Shown: positions 26,503-35,380 of the stretch, one piece after another
Layout of the letters: each line of letters begins with the position of its first letter
How positions within the stretch are numbered: position 1 is the first letter of the stretch
Assembly: GCF_004138335.1 (NCBI RefSeq)
Contig: NZ_RYFW01000001.1
Coordinates: 2,046,001 to 2,110,000, forward strand
Direction of reading: 5' to 3'
Source of the DNA: Peristeroidobacter agariperforans
Lineage (GTDB): Bacteria; Pseudomonadota; Gammaproteobacteria; Steroidobacterales; Steroidobacteraceae
Length of the DNA stretch: 64,000 bases
The notes under the pieces: generated by a model
The model's database searches: none
Told to the model about the DNA's origin: nothing
What the model saw: only the letters and a program-made list of their open reading frames with translations
Translations under genes and position numbers: made by a program

Positions 26503-28074
26503 ATGTTCATCATCAAGTCACAACGCAAACGTGCTCTCGGCCTGAATGAGCCTTTGAAACATGGCTCGCACAAGAAGCCCGTCACTCGGCGCGATTTTCT
26601 CGCGCAGGGTTTTACTACCGGTGCTGCTACGGTGATGGTGCCGGCCCTGAGCACGCTCAGTCCGCGTCAGGCGAAGGCGGCGCTCTCCGGCGATCTTCCC
26701 GACCTGGCCGCCCTGACCACGCGCTGCGGCCTTACTGGCGGCGACCAGCGAATCCCGTTCATCTGTTTCGACCTGGCGGGCGGCGCGAATATCGCCGGCT
26801 CCAACGTGCTGGTCGGACAGCAGGGCGGCCAGCTGGATTTCCTGAGTACGCAGGGCTATTCCAAACTCGGTTTGCCCGGCAACATGCTGCCGAACAATTC
26901 CACCACCAACTTCGTCAACGCCGAGTTCGGCCTGGCATTTCATTCCGACAGCGCGTTCCTGCGCGGCATGCTCGAGAAAACGACGGCGACTACGCGTGCT
27001 CGCGTCAATGGCGCGGTGATCGCCGCGCGTTCCGAGAACGACACCGGCAACAATCCTCACAATCCGATGTATGGGCTGGCGAAGTGGGGCGTCAAATCCA
27101 ATCTGCTGACCCTGATCGGCTCGCAGAACTCCGAGTCGGGCGGCAACTCGATGAGCCCGGCCATGTATCTCAATCCCGAGTTCCGGCCGACCAAGATCGA
27201 TCGGGTCAGCGATGTGACCGGCCTGGTCGACACCGGCGACGTGGCCGGTATCCTCTCCGACTCCGACACAGTGCGGACGCTGGAGACCATGTATCGCCTC
27301 TCCAATCGCAAGCTCGGTAACGTCAGCACCGGGTTGGCCGGCGATGCGGACGTGAAGTCGCAGTTCAAGTGCGCCTATCTCAAGAGTGCCGCCACGGTGG
27401 ACAAGTTCAGCGATCCCACCTTGCTCAACCCCAGCATCGATCCGGACGTTCTATCGATATTCGGCGCGAACTTCGGCGGCGACCGTGAATTCGAGAAGAC
27501 CGCGTCCGTGATGAAGCTCGTCATCGACGGCAATGCCGGCGCGGGCACTATCACCATGGGCGGCTTCGACTATCACACCGGCGAACGCGCCACCGGCGAA
27601 GAGCGCGATCTGCGCGCCGGCCGTTGTATCGGCGCGTGCTTGGAATATGCGGCGCTCAACAACAAGCCGCTGATGCTTTATGTGTTCAGCGACGGCTCGC
27701 TGTCGTCGAATGGCATGATCGACGATTCTGCCGGCGGCCGCGGCAAGGGCCAGTGGACCGGCGACAATCAGCAGACCGCTGCATCGTTCTTCCTCGTGTT
27801 CAACCCACTCGGCCGACCCACGCTGTTGGGCGCTGACGCCGCGGCTCAGGCGCGTCACCAGCAGATTGGTTACTACAGCGCCGGAGGCGACGTGGTCACG
27901 AGCAGCAGCCCCGCGGCCAACAACGTCAACCTGCTGGTGCAGACCGTGATCCTCAACTACATGGCGCTGCACGGCCAGCAGGGCGACTTCACCAACAAGT
28001 TCGGGAATGCGCTGGGCGGGTCCCTCGATGGCCTGACCGCCTTCACTCCCATCGTCACCGGCCCCGTAACCTGA
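26503..28074 (+). CDS. Tat-exported DUF1501-like protein
   Basis: A 523-residue protein with a twin-arginine signal: VTRRDFLAQGFTTGAATVMVP near residues 28-48 (quoted in part), cleavage near PRQAKA. The mature sequence opens with FICFDLAGGANIAGSN and contains GGFDYHTGERATGEERDLR and AALNNKPLMLYVFSDGSLS. This is the arrangement of DUF1501-type proteins of the alkaline-phosphatase-like superfamily, though more divergent than standard members. Export by Tat implies folding or cofactor insertion in the cytoplasm. It is the last gene of the rightward operon and is followed by a terminator. Role unknown; partner to the CxxCH proteins by context. Confidence 0.75.
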   Translation: MFIIKSQRKRALGLNEPLKHGSHKKPVTRRDFLAQGFTTGAATVMVPALSTLSPRQAKAALSGDLPDLAALTTRCGLTGGDQRIPFICFDLAGGANIAGSNVLVGQQGGQLDFLSTQGYSKLGLPGNMLPNNSTTNFVNAEFGLAFHSDSAFLRGMLEKTTATTRARVNGAVIAARSENDTGNNPHNPMYGLAKWGVKSNLLTLIGSQNSESGGNSMSPAMYLNPEFRPTKIDRVSDVTGLVDTGDVAGILSDSDTVRTLETMYRLSNRKLGNVSTGLAGDADVKSQFKCAYLKSAATVDKFSDPTLLNPSIDPDVLSIFGANFGGDREFEKTASVMKLVIDGNAGAGTITMGGFDYHTGERATGEERDLRAGRCIGACLEYAALNNKPLMLYVFSDGSLSSNGMIDDSAGGRGKGQWTGDNQQTAASFFLVFNPLGRPTLLGADAAAQARHQQIGYYSAGGDVVTSSSPAANNVNLLVQTVILNYMALHGQQGDFTNKFGNALGGSLDGLTAFTPIVTGPVT

Positions 28075-28096
28075 TTTTTTCGCGCTGTCGACTGTC

Positions 28097-28124
28097 AGGC
28101 CCGGCTGCCGCCGGGCCTTTTTAT
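28097..28124 (+). terminator. rho-independent terminator of the rightward redox operon
   Basis: A 7-bp stem (GGCCCGG/CCGGGCC) with a 6-nt loop and a run of five T, about 23 bp after the DUF1501-like stop. It closes the block before the TonB receptor gene. Confidence 0.9.
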
Positions 28125-28158
28125 TTGCGGCCTTGGCATATTCCGATGGCGAGCCCGA

Positions 28159-30270
28159 CTATTCCGTTTCGTAACGCACTTCAACGAACAGCGTGCGGCC
28201 GCGGCCTGGAAAATAACGATAGTTGCCGAAGGCGAAGTCGGCGCGGTCGGCGTAGGCGCGGTCGGTGACGTTGTTGAGACGAACCAGCGCTCGCCAGTTT
28301 TCCGTGGCCTGCCAGCTGACGCGCAGGTTCAGCAGGTCGTGGCCCTCGTACTGGTTCGAATTGGAGGCGTCGACGAAGTACTTGCCCACCGATATCCATT
28401 CCAATTCCGCCGCCGCCGACGGCAGGAAGCTCCAGTTCAAGCGCGCGGTGTTGATGTGGCGAGGTGCGGTGTCGACGTCGCGTCCGGCGACGATGGTTTC
28501 GCCTTGCTCGACGACACGATCGAAGTCGTAAGTGTGCTTCGCGTAGGTGCCAGCGAGCGCCACTGACAGCGTTTCGAGCGGCGCCCACGAGAACTCATAC
28601 TCGACGCCATCGTGCTCGGTGCGGCCGTCACTGACATTGAAGCCGTTCGAATCGCGGAAGATCACGTTGTCCTTGTCCATCGTGAACGCGGCGAGCGAAT
28701 AGCCGAGCGGGCCAAAGAAGCCGCGAGCGCCGAGCTCGATGCTGTCGAGACGTTCCGAATCGAGATCCGCAACCGACTGCTGCCGCTGCAATCGATACAG
28801 CTCGCTGGTGTCCGGCGCGCGATAGCCACGGGTGCCCGTGACGTACAAGGTGTGATCGTCGGTGATCTCGTAGGTGAGCCCCAGCTTGGACGTCACGTTG
28901 CTGAAATCGTCGTTGCGATCTGCTGGACGATTGTAGAGACAGCCGCCGGCGCCACAGGTCGTGCCATCCTCGCGCGTGTTGCCGGCAATCATGCGATTGT
29001 CGTATTCGTAATCGACATACTCGTAGCGGACCCCGCCGAGCGCCTTCCAGCGCTGCGCGAACGGTTGCTCGACTTGCCCGTAAACCGCGGCTACTCGACT
29101 GTCCACTCGATAGTCGTAATGTTTGCCCGCGGGACGGATGGCATTCGCGGCGGGCGCACCGTCCGTCGCGGGCCCGGGCTGGGTTTCTTTCAGGAAGCCT
29201 TGCGCGACTTCGAGATCGAGGCCGGTCAGAAACCGTGTGTTGTTGAACGCGGTGAAATCGAGTGCCGTCAGCACGCCCATCGACTCCTGCCCGTTCTCCT
29301 CGAAAGGCTTGCCGATGAGAAAGTGCTGCAGGAAATCCATGCGCGAGTAACGAACATACGGACGCACGGCGAGCTGCATGTTGTCGTTCAGCGGTTGCTC
29401 GTAGCGGCCCGTGAGCCGCACGGCATAGGCGTCGCGATACGCTTCCGGATTGGGATTCGACTTCGCGATGGCTTCGTTGCGATAGGCGTTGAAGCCTTGG
29501 ATGAAGCCTGCCGTTTCCTGGTTCAGGTTGGTCGCGGCCAGATCCAATCCCATCTGCGCATCGCCGCGCCGATGCGTCAGCCCGACATTCAACTTCTGTT
29601 CTTCGAGGCCCGAGCTGTCGCGCCAGCCGCCGTCGTGCGAGGCGACCACGACACCGCCGATATCGGTCGCATCGCTCTTGTGGCTCAAGCCGAGTTTGCC
29701 GCGGTAGTACTCATCCGGCCCGCCTTCGAGTGCGAGACTGCGCGCCGGCATTTCTCCAGGCTGAGCGGAGATCACATTGATCGCACCGTGCATCGCGCCG
29801 GAACCGTAGATCACACCGGCCGGTCCGCGCAGCACTTCGATCGAGCTGGCCTGCTCGCTGTTGACCTCGAACAATTCGTTCACATTGCAGAAGCCGGTGG
29901 GACGGATCGGCACGCTGTTCTCCAGAAACAAAAACGTGCCGCACGAGCCCGGGCCGCTGAGCACGGGCGAGCGGATCGCGGTCAGGCTTTCCTCGCCGCT
30001 GTTGCGCTGGATCATCGTGCCGGGCGCGCGATTCATGATCTCGCTGTGATGAGTCGAGCCGACGACGGTTATGTCGTTGCCTTTCACGAGCGAGATGCTG
30101 CCGGCGAAATCGCGCAGTTGCTCCGCTTCGCGCGTGCCGGTGACGACGACTTCTTCCACGCGTCCGCCGCTGCGCTCGGCGGCCTGAACGGTGGAAATAA
30201 ACAGCGCCGAGCAACCCAGCAGGGCGGTGGAACCGAAGCGCGAAGCACGCATGATGATGAACCTGTTCAT
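28159..30270 (-). CDS. TonB-dependent outer-membrane receptor
   Basis: A 703-residue receptor. The signal peptide (TALLGCSALFISTVQA) is followed by a TonB box-like EEVVVTGTR, a plug domain to about residue 170 (SIEVLRGPAGVIYGSGAMHGAINVI), and a 22-strand-type barrel ending in LFVEVRYETE. The plug contains an unusual Cys pair (GSCGTFLF and GFCNVNE) that may form a disulfide. The start MNRFIIM lies 7 bp after the stop of the PQQ dehydrogenase gene, so the two are on one mRNA. The ligand is unknown; PQQ itself or the dehydrogenase substrate are the natural candidates from context (E. coli PqqU/YncD imports PQQ). Confidence 0.93.
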   Translation of the reverse strand: MNRFIIMRASRFGSTALLGCSALFISTVQAAERSGGRVEEVVVTGTREAEQLRDFAGSISLVKGNDITVVGSTHHSEIMNRAPGTMIQRNSGEESLTAIRSPVLSGPGSCGTFLFLENSVPIRPTGFCNVNELFEVNSEQASSIEVLRGPAGVIYGSGAMHGAINVISAQPGEMPARSLALEGGPDEYYRGKLGLSHKSDATDIGGVVVASHDGGWRDSSGLEEQKLNVGLTHRRGDAQMGLDLAATNLNQETAGFIQGFNAYRNEAIAKSNPNPEAYRDAYAVRLTGRYEQPLNDNMQLAVRPYVRYSRMDFLQHFLIGKPFEENGQESMGVLTALDFTAFNNTRFLTGLDLEVAQGFLKETQPGPATDGAPAANAIRPAGKHYDYRVDSRVAAVYGQVEQPFAQRWKALGGVRYEYVDYEYDNRMIAGNTREDGTTCGAGGCLYNRPADRNDDFSNVTSKLGLTYEITDDHTLYVTGTRGYRAPDTSELYRLQRQQSVADLDSERLDSIELGARGFFGPLGYSLAAFTMDKDNVIFRDSNGFNVSDGRTEHDGVEYEFSWAPLETLSVALAGTYAKHTYDFDRVVEQGETIVAGRDVDTAPRHINTARLNWSFLPSAAAELEWISVGKYFVDASNSNQYEGHDLLNLRVSWQATENWRALVRLNNVTDRAYADRADFAFGNYRYFPGRGRTLFVEVRYETE

Positions 30271-30277
30271 TGAATCG

Positions 30278-32287
30278 TCAGCGCGCCGGCGGCAGTGCAA
30301 AGGCGATCAAATAGTCGCCCTGTTTGGTCTTCAGCCCGCCATGTCCGCCGGCGGCAATCACTACAAACTGGCGCCCGCCGCTCTCGTAACTCATGGGCGT
30401 TGCCTGGCCGCCCGCGGGTAGACGGCCTTTCCACAGCTCTCGACCCGTCTCGACATCGAAGGCGCGGAGGTAATTGTCCGTGGCCGCGCCGACAAAGACC
30501 AGTCCGCCCGCGGTTACCAGCGGACCTCCCATGTTCGGCATGCCAATGGTCCGGGATGGTACGAACCAGGGCGTGCTGTCCCGGGTGGAGCCAAGCACCA
30601 CCTGCCAGAGAATGGCGTTGCGCCGCAGGTCGACCGCGGCCAGCGATCCCCAGGGCGGGGCTGTGCACGGCAGCCCGAGCGGCGACGCCAGCATCTCACG
30701 ACGCATGCCGTAGGGCGTGCCCGTCTGCTGTGCAAACTCCGAGTCTGGATAATTCGCGGACTCGCGCATAGGTTTCAGCTGCTCGCGCGGGACCAGCGTC
30801 GCGACCATGGGCACGTGATTGACGGCGGCCAGGATCAGCTGCCGCTCGTGGTCGAACGCCAGGCTGCCCCAGTTCACGCCGCCGACGAAGCTGGGCGACA
30901 GAATGGTTCCCTGCAGGCTGGGCGGGGTAAACAGCCCTTCGGAGCGGTATTTACCGATGAGGTCGCGGCACCTGGCACGATCGATCACTGTCAGGCCCCA
31001 GGCATCCTGCGGCGTGATGGCGGCGTGCGAGACCAGCGTCGGTGTGGCGGGGAACGGCTGGGTCGGCGCAGCAACTTCGCCGGGCACGTTCGACGCAGGC
31101 ACCGGTCGCTCCACGATCTCGAACACCGGCTCGCCGGTTTCGCGATCGAACACGAACAGCATGCCGGTCTTGGTGGCCTGCACGACCGCGGGGATGGCTT
31201 TGCCCTCGCGCTCGAAGTCGATGAGCATGGGCTGCGCGGCGAGATCGTAATCCCACAGGTCGTGATGAATGAGCTGGCGATGCCAGACCAACTCGCCGGT
31301 CTCGGCGCGCAACGCGACCAGCGAGTTTGCGTAGTTGTTCGGACCGGGGCGCTCGCCACCGTAGAAATCCGGGCTCGCCGAACCGGTCGGCACGAAGATC
31401 AAGCCGCGGCCCGCGTCGACCGAAAGCATCGACCAGGCATTCGCCGCACCGGTGCGCCGAGCGGACTCGTCAGTCCAGCCCTGTGTCGTTGCCCCTGCGG
31501 TCGTCTTCGGAATGGGATCCCAAGACCAGCGTTGCGCGCCGGTGCGGGCGTCGAAGGCGCGCACGATGCCTCGCTCCAACTCGACGCCTCGATTGTCACC
31601 GATCGCGGAGCCCGTGACGATCAGGTCGCGATAAACGGCCGGTGGCGAGGTCACCAGATATTCACCGCGTTCAGTCGGCCTCGCACCGGCCGCGAGATCG
31701 ACGCTGCCGCTGCTGCCGAAATCGGTGCACGGAGCGCCGTTGCGAGCGTCGAGTGCGATCAGTCTCGCGTCCAATGTGCCGATGAAAATCCGTTGCGAGC
31801 AGCGTCCATTGGCCTCGGCCGATTCATCGCTCCACCACGCAACGCCACGCGACGTCGCCTCGGCGTAGTGCAGGTGGCGTGGAATTTTTGGATCGTGACG
31901 CCAGCGAAATTTGCCGGTGGCGGCATCGAGCGCGATCACGATGTCGGTCGGCGTGCTCACATACAGCGTGTCGCCGACCAGGATGGGCGTCGCTTCGAAC
32001 GACAACTTCTCGGCGCGCAGAAAGCCGACGCCGAGCTCGCCGGTGCGATAGGTCCACGCGATTTCCAGCTGATCGACATTGCTGGGCGTGATTTGCCTCG
32101 ACGCTGCGTGACGCGTGCCGCCGGCATCACCGCCGTAAAACTGCCATTGCGCATCGTCGTCGTTGAGCCGCCGATGCGCAGGAGCGGCGAGTGCCTGGCT
32201 GGCAACGATGCCGCCCAGCACGACGATGAGGGGGGCGAGCGGGGCGATCCTGAGCAGCATGGCCGGCCGGCGACAGGCGAATGTCAT
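30278..32287 (-). CDS. PQQ-dependent dehydrogenase, periplasmic (glucose/quinate type)
   Basis: A 669-residue quinoprotein with a Sec signal peptide (APLAPLIVVLGGIVASQALA) and an eight-bladed propeller: DAQWQFYGGDAGGTRHA, FRWRHDPKIP, LIALDARNGAPC, ASPDFYGGERPGPNNYAN, NMGGPLVTAGGLVFVGAA. The catalytic Asp motif HHDLWDYDLAAQP matches the membrane glucose dehydrogenase family (HHDLWDMDLPAQP in E. coli Gcd), but the five-helix membrane anchor of Gcd is missing. It should oxidise a sugar, polyol or hydroxy acid in the periplasm and pass electrons to an unknown acceptor; there is no haem motif in the protein. No pqq synthesis genes lie in the window. It is upstream of, and coupled to, the TonB receptor gene. 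Confidence 0.92.
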   Translation of the reverse strand: MTFACRRPAMLLRIAPLAPLIVVLGGIVASQALAAPAHRRLNDDDAQWQFYGGDAGGTRHAASRQITPSNVDQLEIAWTYRTGELGVGFLRAEKLSFEATPILVGDTLYVSTPTDIVIALDAATGKFRWRHDPKIPRHLHYAEATSRGVAWWSDESAEANGRCSQRIFIGTLDARLIALDARNGAPCTDFGSSGSVDLAAGARPTERGEYLVTSPPAVYRDLIVTGSAIGDNRGVELERGIVRAFDARTGAQRWSWDPIPKTTAGATTQGWTDESARRTGAANAWSMLSVDAGRGLIFVPTGSASPDFYGGERPGPNNYANSLVALRAETGELVWHRQLIHHDLWDYDLAAQPMLIDFEREGKAIPAVVQATKTGMLFVFDRETGEPVFEIVERPVPASNVPGEVAAPTQPFPATPTLVSHAAITPQDAWGLTVIDRARCRDLIGKYRSEGLFTPPSLQGTILSPSFVGGVNWGSLAFDHERQLILAAVNHVPMVATLVPREQLKPMRESANYPDSEFAQQTGTPYGMRREMLASPLGLPCTAPPWGSLAAVDLRRNAILWQVVLGSTRDSTPWFVPSRTIGMPNMGGPLVTAGGLVFVGAATDNYLRAFDVETGRELWKGRLPAGGQATPMSYESGGRQFVVIAAGGHGGLKTKQGDYLIAFALPPAR

Positions 32288-32344
32288 GCAAAAAGCCTAG
32301 CGAGCAAGGTTCGATGTCACAAGCTCTGCCCTATAATTTCGACG

Positions 32345-34603
32345 ATGAAGGCCCATCTCGCATGCCGCGCGCGGCGCTTCCCTGCGTCCTTGATCGCGAT
32401 GTTCATCGCGCTGGTCCTCGGCGCATCGTTGAGATCACCGGTACTGGCGGCAGCCGCGGATCAGTCACGACCGCGTGTCGGTCTGGTGCTGAGTGGCGGC
32501 GGCGCACGTGGAGCGGCACATGTCGGCGTGCTCAAAGTGCTCGATGAGATGCGCATTCCCATCGATGCGATTGCCGGCACCAGCATGGGCGCGGTGGTCG
32601 GCGGGCTGTACGCGTCGGGCATGCCGGTCGCGGACATTGAAAAGCTGCTGCGCTCGGTGAATTGGGAAGACGCGTTCAAAGACCGGCCGCCGCGAGAAGA
32701 GCTGGGTTTCCGCCGCAAGCAGGACGATCGCGAATTCCTGGTGCGTTATGCGCTCGGCGTGACCGATAAAGGTTTCGTCTTGCCGCGTGGCCTGGTTCAA
32801 GGACAGAAGCTCGAGCAGGTGTTGCGAAGCGCGTCGCTGCCGGTGGCGGCGATTCAGAGCTTCGATCGTTTGCCGATTCCATTTCGTGCCGTGGCTACGG
32901 ATCTGGAGACGGGAGAGCCTGTGATTCTGGACTCCGGCGACCTGGTAACGGCGATGCGCGCCAGCATGTCTGCGCCGGGCGTATTTGCGCCGGTCGAGCG
33001 CGACGGCAAATTGCTGGTCGATGGCGGGCTCACGGAAAACCTGCCGGTCGAAATTGCGCGGGCGATGAAGGTCGATGTGCTGATCGTCGTCGATGTGAGC
33101 TTCCCTCTGTATGCCGCCGAGGATCTGACTTCGCCCATCGAAATCACCAACCAGGCGTTCGCGATTCTGATTCGCGGCCGGACGCGCGAGCAGCGCGCTT
33201 TGCTCGGACCGAACGACATCGTCATCGAGCCGCCACTCGGCCGGTTCCCTTCGGCCGATTTTAGTCGCGTTACGCAGGCTTTGGGCGCCGGCGAGGCGGG
33301 CGCGCGCGATGAAGCCGACGCGCTGCAGAGGCTCGCGCTGAGCCCAGACGCGTATGTGAGATATCTGGCCACTCGCAACCCTCGGGACGCCAGCCTGCCG
33401 ACTGTCGAATTCGTGCGGGCCGATCCGCGCTCGATGGAGTACGACGCGCTGGTGAAAGCGACCATGAGCAATCTGGTCGGCAAGGCCATGGATGCGGATC
33501 GCGTACGCAGTCGGCTGTCGTCGCTGTACGCGTTGGATCGCTTCGAGTCCATCGATTACAACCTGATCGAAGAGAACGGGCGCGCCGGACTCGAGCTCGA
33601 CCTGAAGCGCAAGAGCTGGGGACCGAACTACATGCGTTTCGGCTTGAACCTGGAAGACAACTTCGAAGGCACCAGCCGCTACAACGCGGCGGTGCGCTTC
33701 ATCGCCACCGAGCTCAATCCGCTCGGCGCCGAATGGCTCACGGACATCCAGATCGGCGACAACCCCAAGCTGTTCACCGAGTTGTATCAACCGCTATCGC
33801 TGGCCAGCCGCTACTTCATTTCGCCGAGCATCGATTTCGAGGAGCGCAGCGTCTTCCAACTCGGTGGGGATCGGCAGGACCTGCTGGCGGAGTACCGGGT
33901 GAGGACGCTGCAAGGCGGCCTGGACGTGGGACGTGAAATATCGAACTGGGGCGAGGTCCGCTTCGGCATGCGACGAGGCACGGGGCGAGCGCGGGTGCTG
34001 ATCGGCGACCCGACGTTGCCAGTCGATGAGTTCGACCGCGGCGGTTATTTCGCGCGCTTCTCGTACGATCGGCTCGACAGCATTTTTTTCCCGCGCCATG
34101 GCCAGCAGTTCGAGTTCCAATGGCGCGGCGAGCGCGAAAGCATCGGCTCGGAAGAGAACCTGAATGCGTTCGAGACTTCGTGGCTGGTGGCGCGCTCGTT
34201 CGATCGCCACACGCTGATCTTCTGGCTGGAAGGCGGCACCACGGCTGATGCGGAGTCGGCGCGACCGGAGAATTTTTACTCGCTGGGCGGCTTCTTGAAC
34301 CTGTCGGGACTGGCGCCCGGCTATCTGGCCGGGCCGCACTATGGGATCGGCCGGCTCATTTATCAGCGGCGCGTGGGCCGGGGCGGCGCAGGCGTGCTCG
34401 ACTTCCCGGCCTATGCCGGCCTGTCGTTCGAGACGGGCAACACCTGGCTGGATAGCAGCGACGCGAGCTTCGGCGACCTGCGCAAGAACTTCAGCGTGTT
34501 CTTCGGCATCGATTCGCCGCTCGGGCCCGTCTACCTTGCGACGGGCTACGACGCCGAGGAGTCGGAGAAGGCGTTCTACCTGTTCCTCGGCCGGACCTTC
34601 TAG
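32345..34603 (+). CDS. patatin-like phospholipase fused to POTRA and outer-membrane barrel
   Basis: A 752-residue protein of the RssA/PlpD type. A signal peptide (SLIAMFIALVLGASLRSPVLA, in part) precedes a patatin domain with an oxyanion loop SGGGARGAAHVG, nucleophile elbow GTSMGAVVGG and catalytic Asp in LLVDGGLTENLP. About residues 345-430 resemble a POTRA domain (MDADRVRSRLSSLYALDRF) and the remainder is a 16-strand BamA-like barrel ending in FYLFLGRTF. This is the layout of type Vd autotransporters (PlpD of Pseudomonas). It could be a secreted phospholipase A or an outer-membrane lipid enzyme. Divergent from the PQQ dehydrogenase with 57 bp between starts. The same frame stays open for another 1.5 kb upstream, antisense to the dehydrogenase. 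Confidence 0.9.
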   Translation: MKAHLACRARRFPASLIAMFIALVLGASLRSPVLAAAADQSRPRVGLVLSGGGARGAAHVGVLKVLDEMRIPIDAIAGTSMGAVVGGLYASGMPVADIEKLLRSVNWEDAFKDRPPREELGFRRKQDDREFLVRYALGVTDKGFVLPRGLVQGQKLEQVLRSASLPVAAIQSFDRLPIPFRAVATDLETGEPVILDSGDLVTAMRASMSAPGVFAPVERDGKLLVDGGLTENLPVEIARAMKVDVLIVVDVSFPLYAAEDLTSPIEITNQAFAILIRGRTREQRALLGPNDIVIEPPLGRFPSADFSRVTQALGAGEAGARDEADALQRLALSPDAYVRYLATRNPRDASLPTVEFVRADPRSMEYDALVKATMSNLVGKAMDADRVRSRLSSLYALDRFESIDYNLIEENGRAGLELDLKRKSWGPNYMRFGLNLEDNFEGTSRYNAAVRFIATELNPLGAEWLTDIQIGDNPKLFTELYQPLSLASRYFISPSIDFEERSVFQLGGDRQDLLAEYRVRTLQGGLDVGREISNWGEVRFGMRRGTGRARVLIGDPTLPVDEFDRGGYFARFSYDRLDSIFFPRHGQQFEFQWRGERESIGSEENLNAFETSWLVARSFDRHTLIFWLEGGTTADAESARPENFYSLGGFLNLSGLAPGYLAGPHYGIGRLIYQRRVGRGGAGVLDFPAYAGLSFETGNTWLDSSDASFGDLRKNFSVFFGIDSPLGPVYLATGYDAEESEKAFYLFLGRTF

Positions 34604-34606
34604 CGG

Positions 34607-34879
34607 TTAGCGGTCCACCTTCTCGAACTCCAGCGTCGGGCGATCGCCCGGGCGGAAGTACACATAACGGCCGCTCATCTCCTTGAGCATGCGGTCGCGC
34701 TCTTCGCGCGTCGCGTACCAGTGCTCGCGCGTCCAATCCCCGCCAACCAGGTTCTTGAACGGATCGGTGGAGCGCAATTTGACTCGAATGCCGAACTGGC
34801 AGTCGCGCGGCAGGGGGCGCGCAAGGTTGTGTTCGTGAGCGATGGGCATGGGCCGGACAGGTTCTAGTGATTTGGACAA
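34607..34879 (-). CDS. small conserved-looking hypothetical protein
   Basis: A 90-residue protein without signal or membrane segment, basic at the N-terminus (LARPLPRDCQFGIRVKLRS) and with a charged centre (DWTREHWYATREERDRML). It does not match a family I can name. It is convergent with the patatin gene, with three bases between stops, so it looks maintained as a separate unit. Codon use is like its neighbours. No function suggested. Confidence 0.6.
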   Translation of the reverse strand: MSKSLEPVRPMPIAHEHNLARPLPRDCQFGIRVKLRSTDPFKNLVGGDWTREHWYATREERDRMLKEMSGRYVYFRPGDRPTLEFEKVDR

Positions 34880-35380
34880 GTTCTAAGCGGGCGCGATTTT
34901 ACCCGGACGGCCGTGAACTCCACCAGCCGCATTCGCCCCGACGACGTCGCAGATTCTTTTTCGCCAAGGTGTCTCCTTCGTGCGGTCTCACTCGTCTTTA
35001 AGCCAGGTCCCTCAAAAGCGGGTGCGAATCGCGAATTCGTGGCGCACCTGCAACTTTTGACGACCACGGTTATCGACTCATCCTGTCCATCGGTATCTGA
35101 TCGTGCGCGACCGTGTCTCATTCATTGCGTAATTCATCCCCTGTCTGACCTAAGTCAGGGTAGCACTGCAACCTTTCGCCGCATGCCGCAATCAGATCAT
35201 CGTAAAGCGCTTGTAGCCGGCGCGAAATGGCGCGGAAATGGTAACAATTCAGCCGATTTCCAGGATGTGTCAGCTTTTAGGGTGGAGTTGCGGCGTATGC
35301 CGTGAGGGCGACGGCGGGATTCCAGTGAGGCCGGTGTTGCGGCCGGTGTTGACTGCTAAGCAACGGGGAGGGGTAACGGG
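34880..35380. other. gene-free interval upstream of an AraC gene
   Basis: About 500 bp without a convincing gene; open frames on both strands lack family features and ribosome-binding sites. It contains one palindrome, CTGACCTAAGTCAG at 35145-35158 (5-bp arms, 4-bp centre), that could be an operator. Otherwise I see nothing in it. Confidence 0.5.

Noticed and set aside
30815-32344. A 510-codon in-frame extension upstream of the patatin gene
   Set aside because: It is antisense to the PQQ dehydrogenase, Arg/Gly-rich and without signal or family motifs; the signal peptide starts at 32345.
34864-35305. Open frames in the interval before the AraC gene
   Set aside because: No ribosome-binding site, no family features, unusual composition; interval treated as gene-free.
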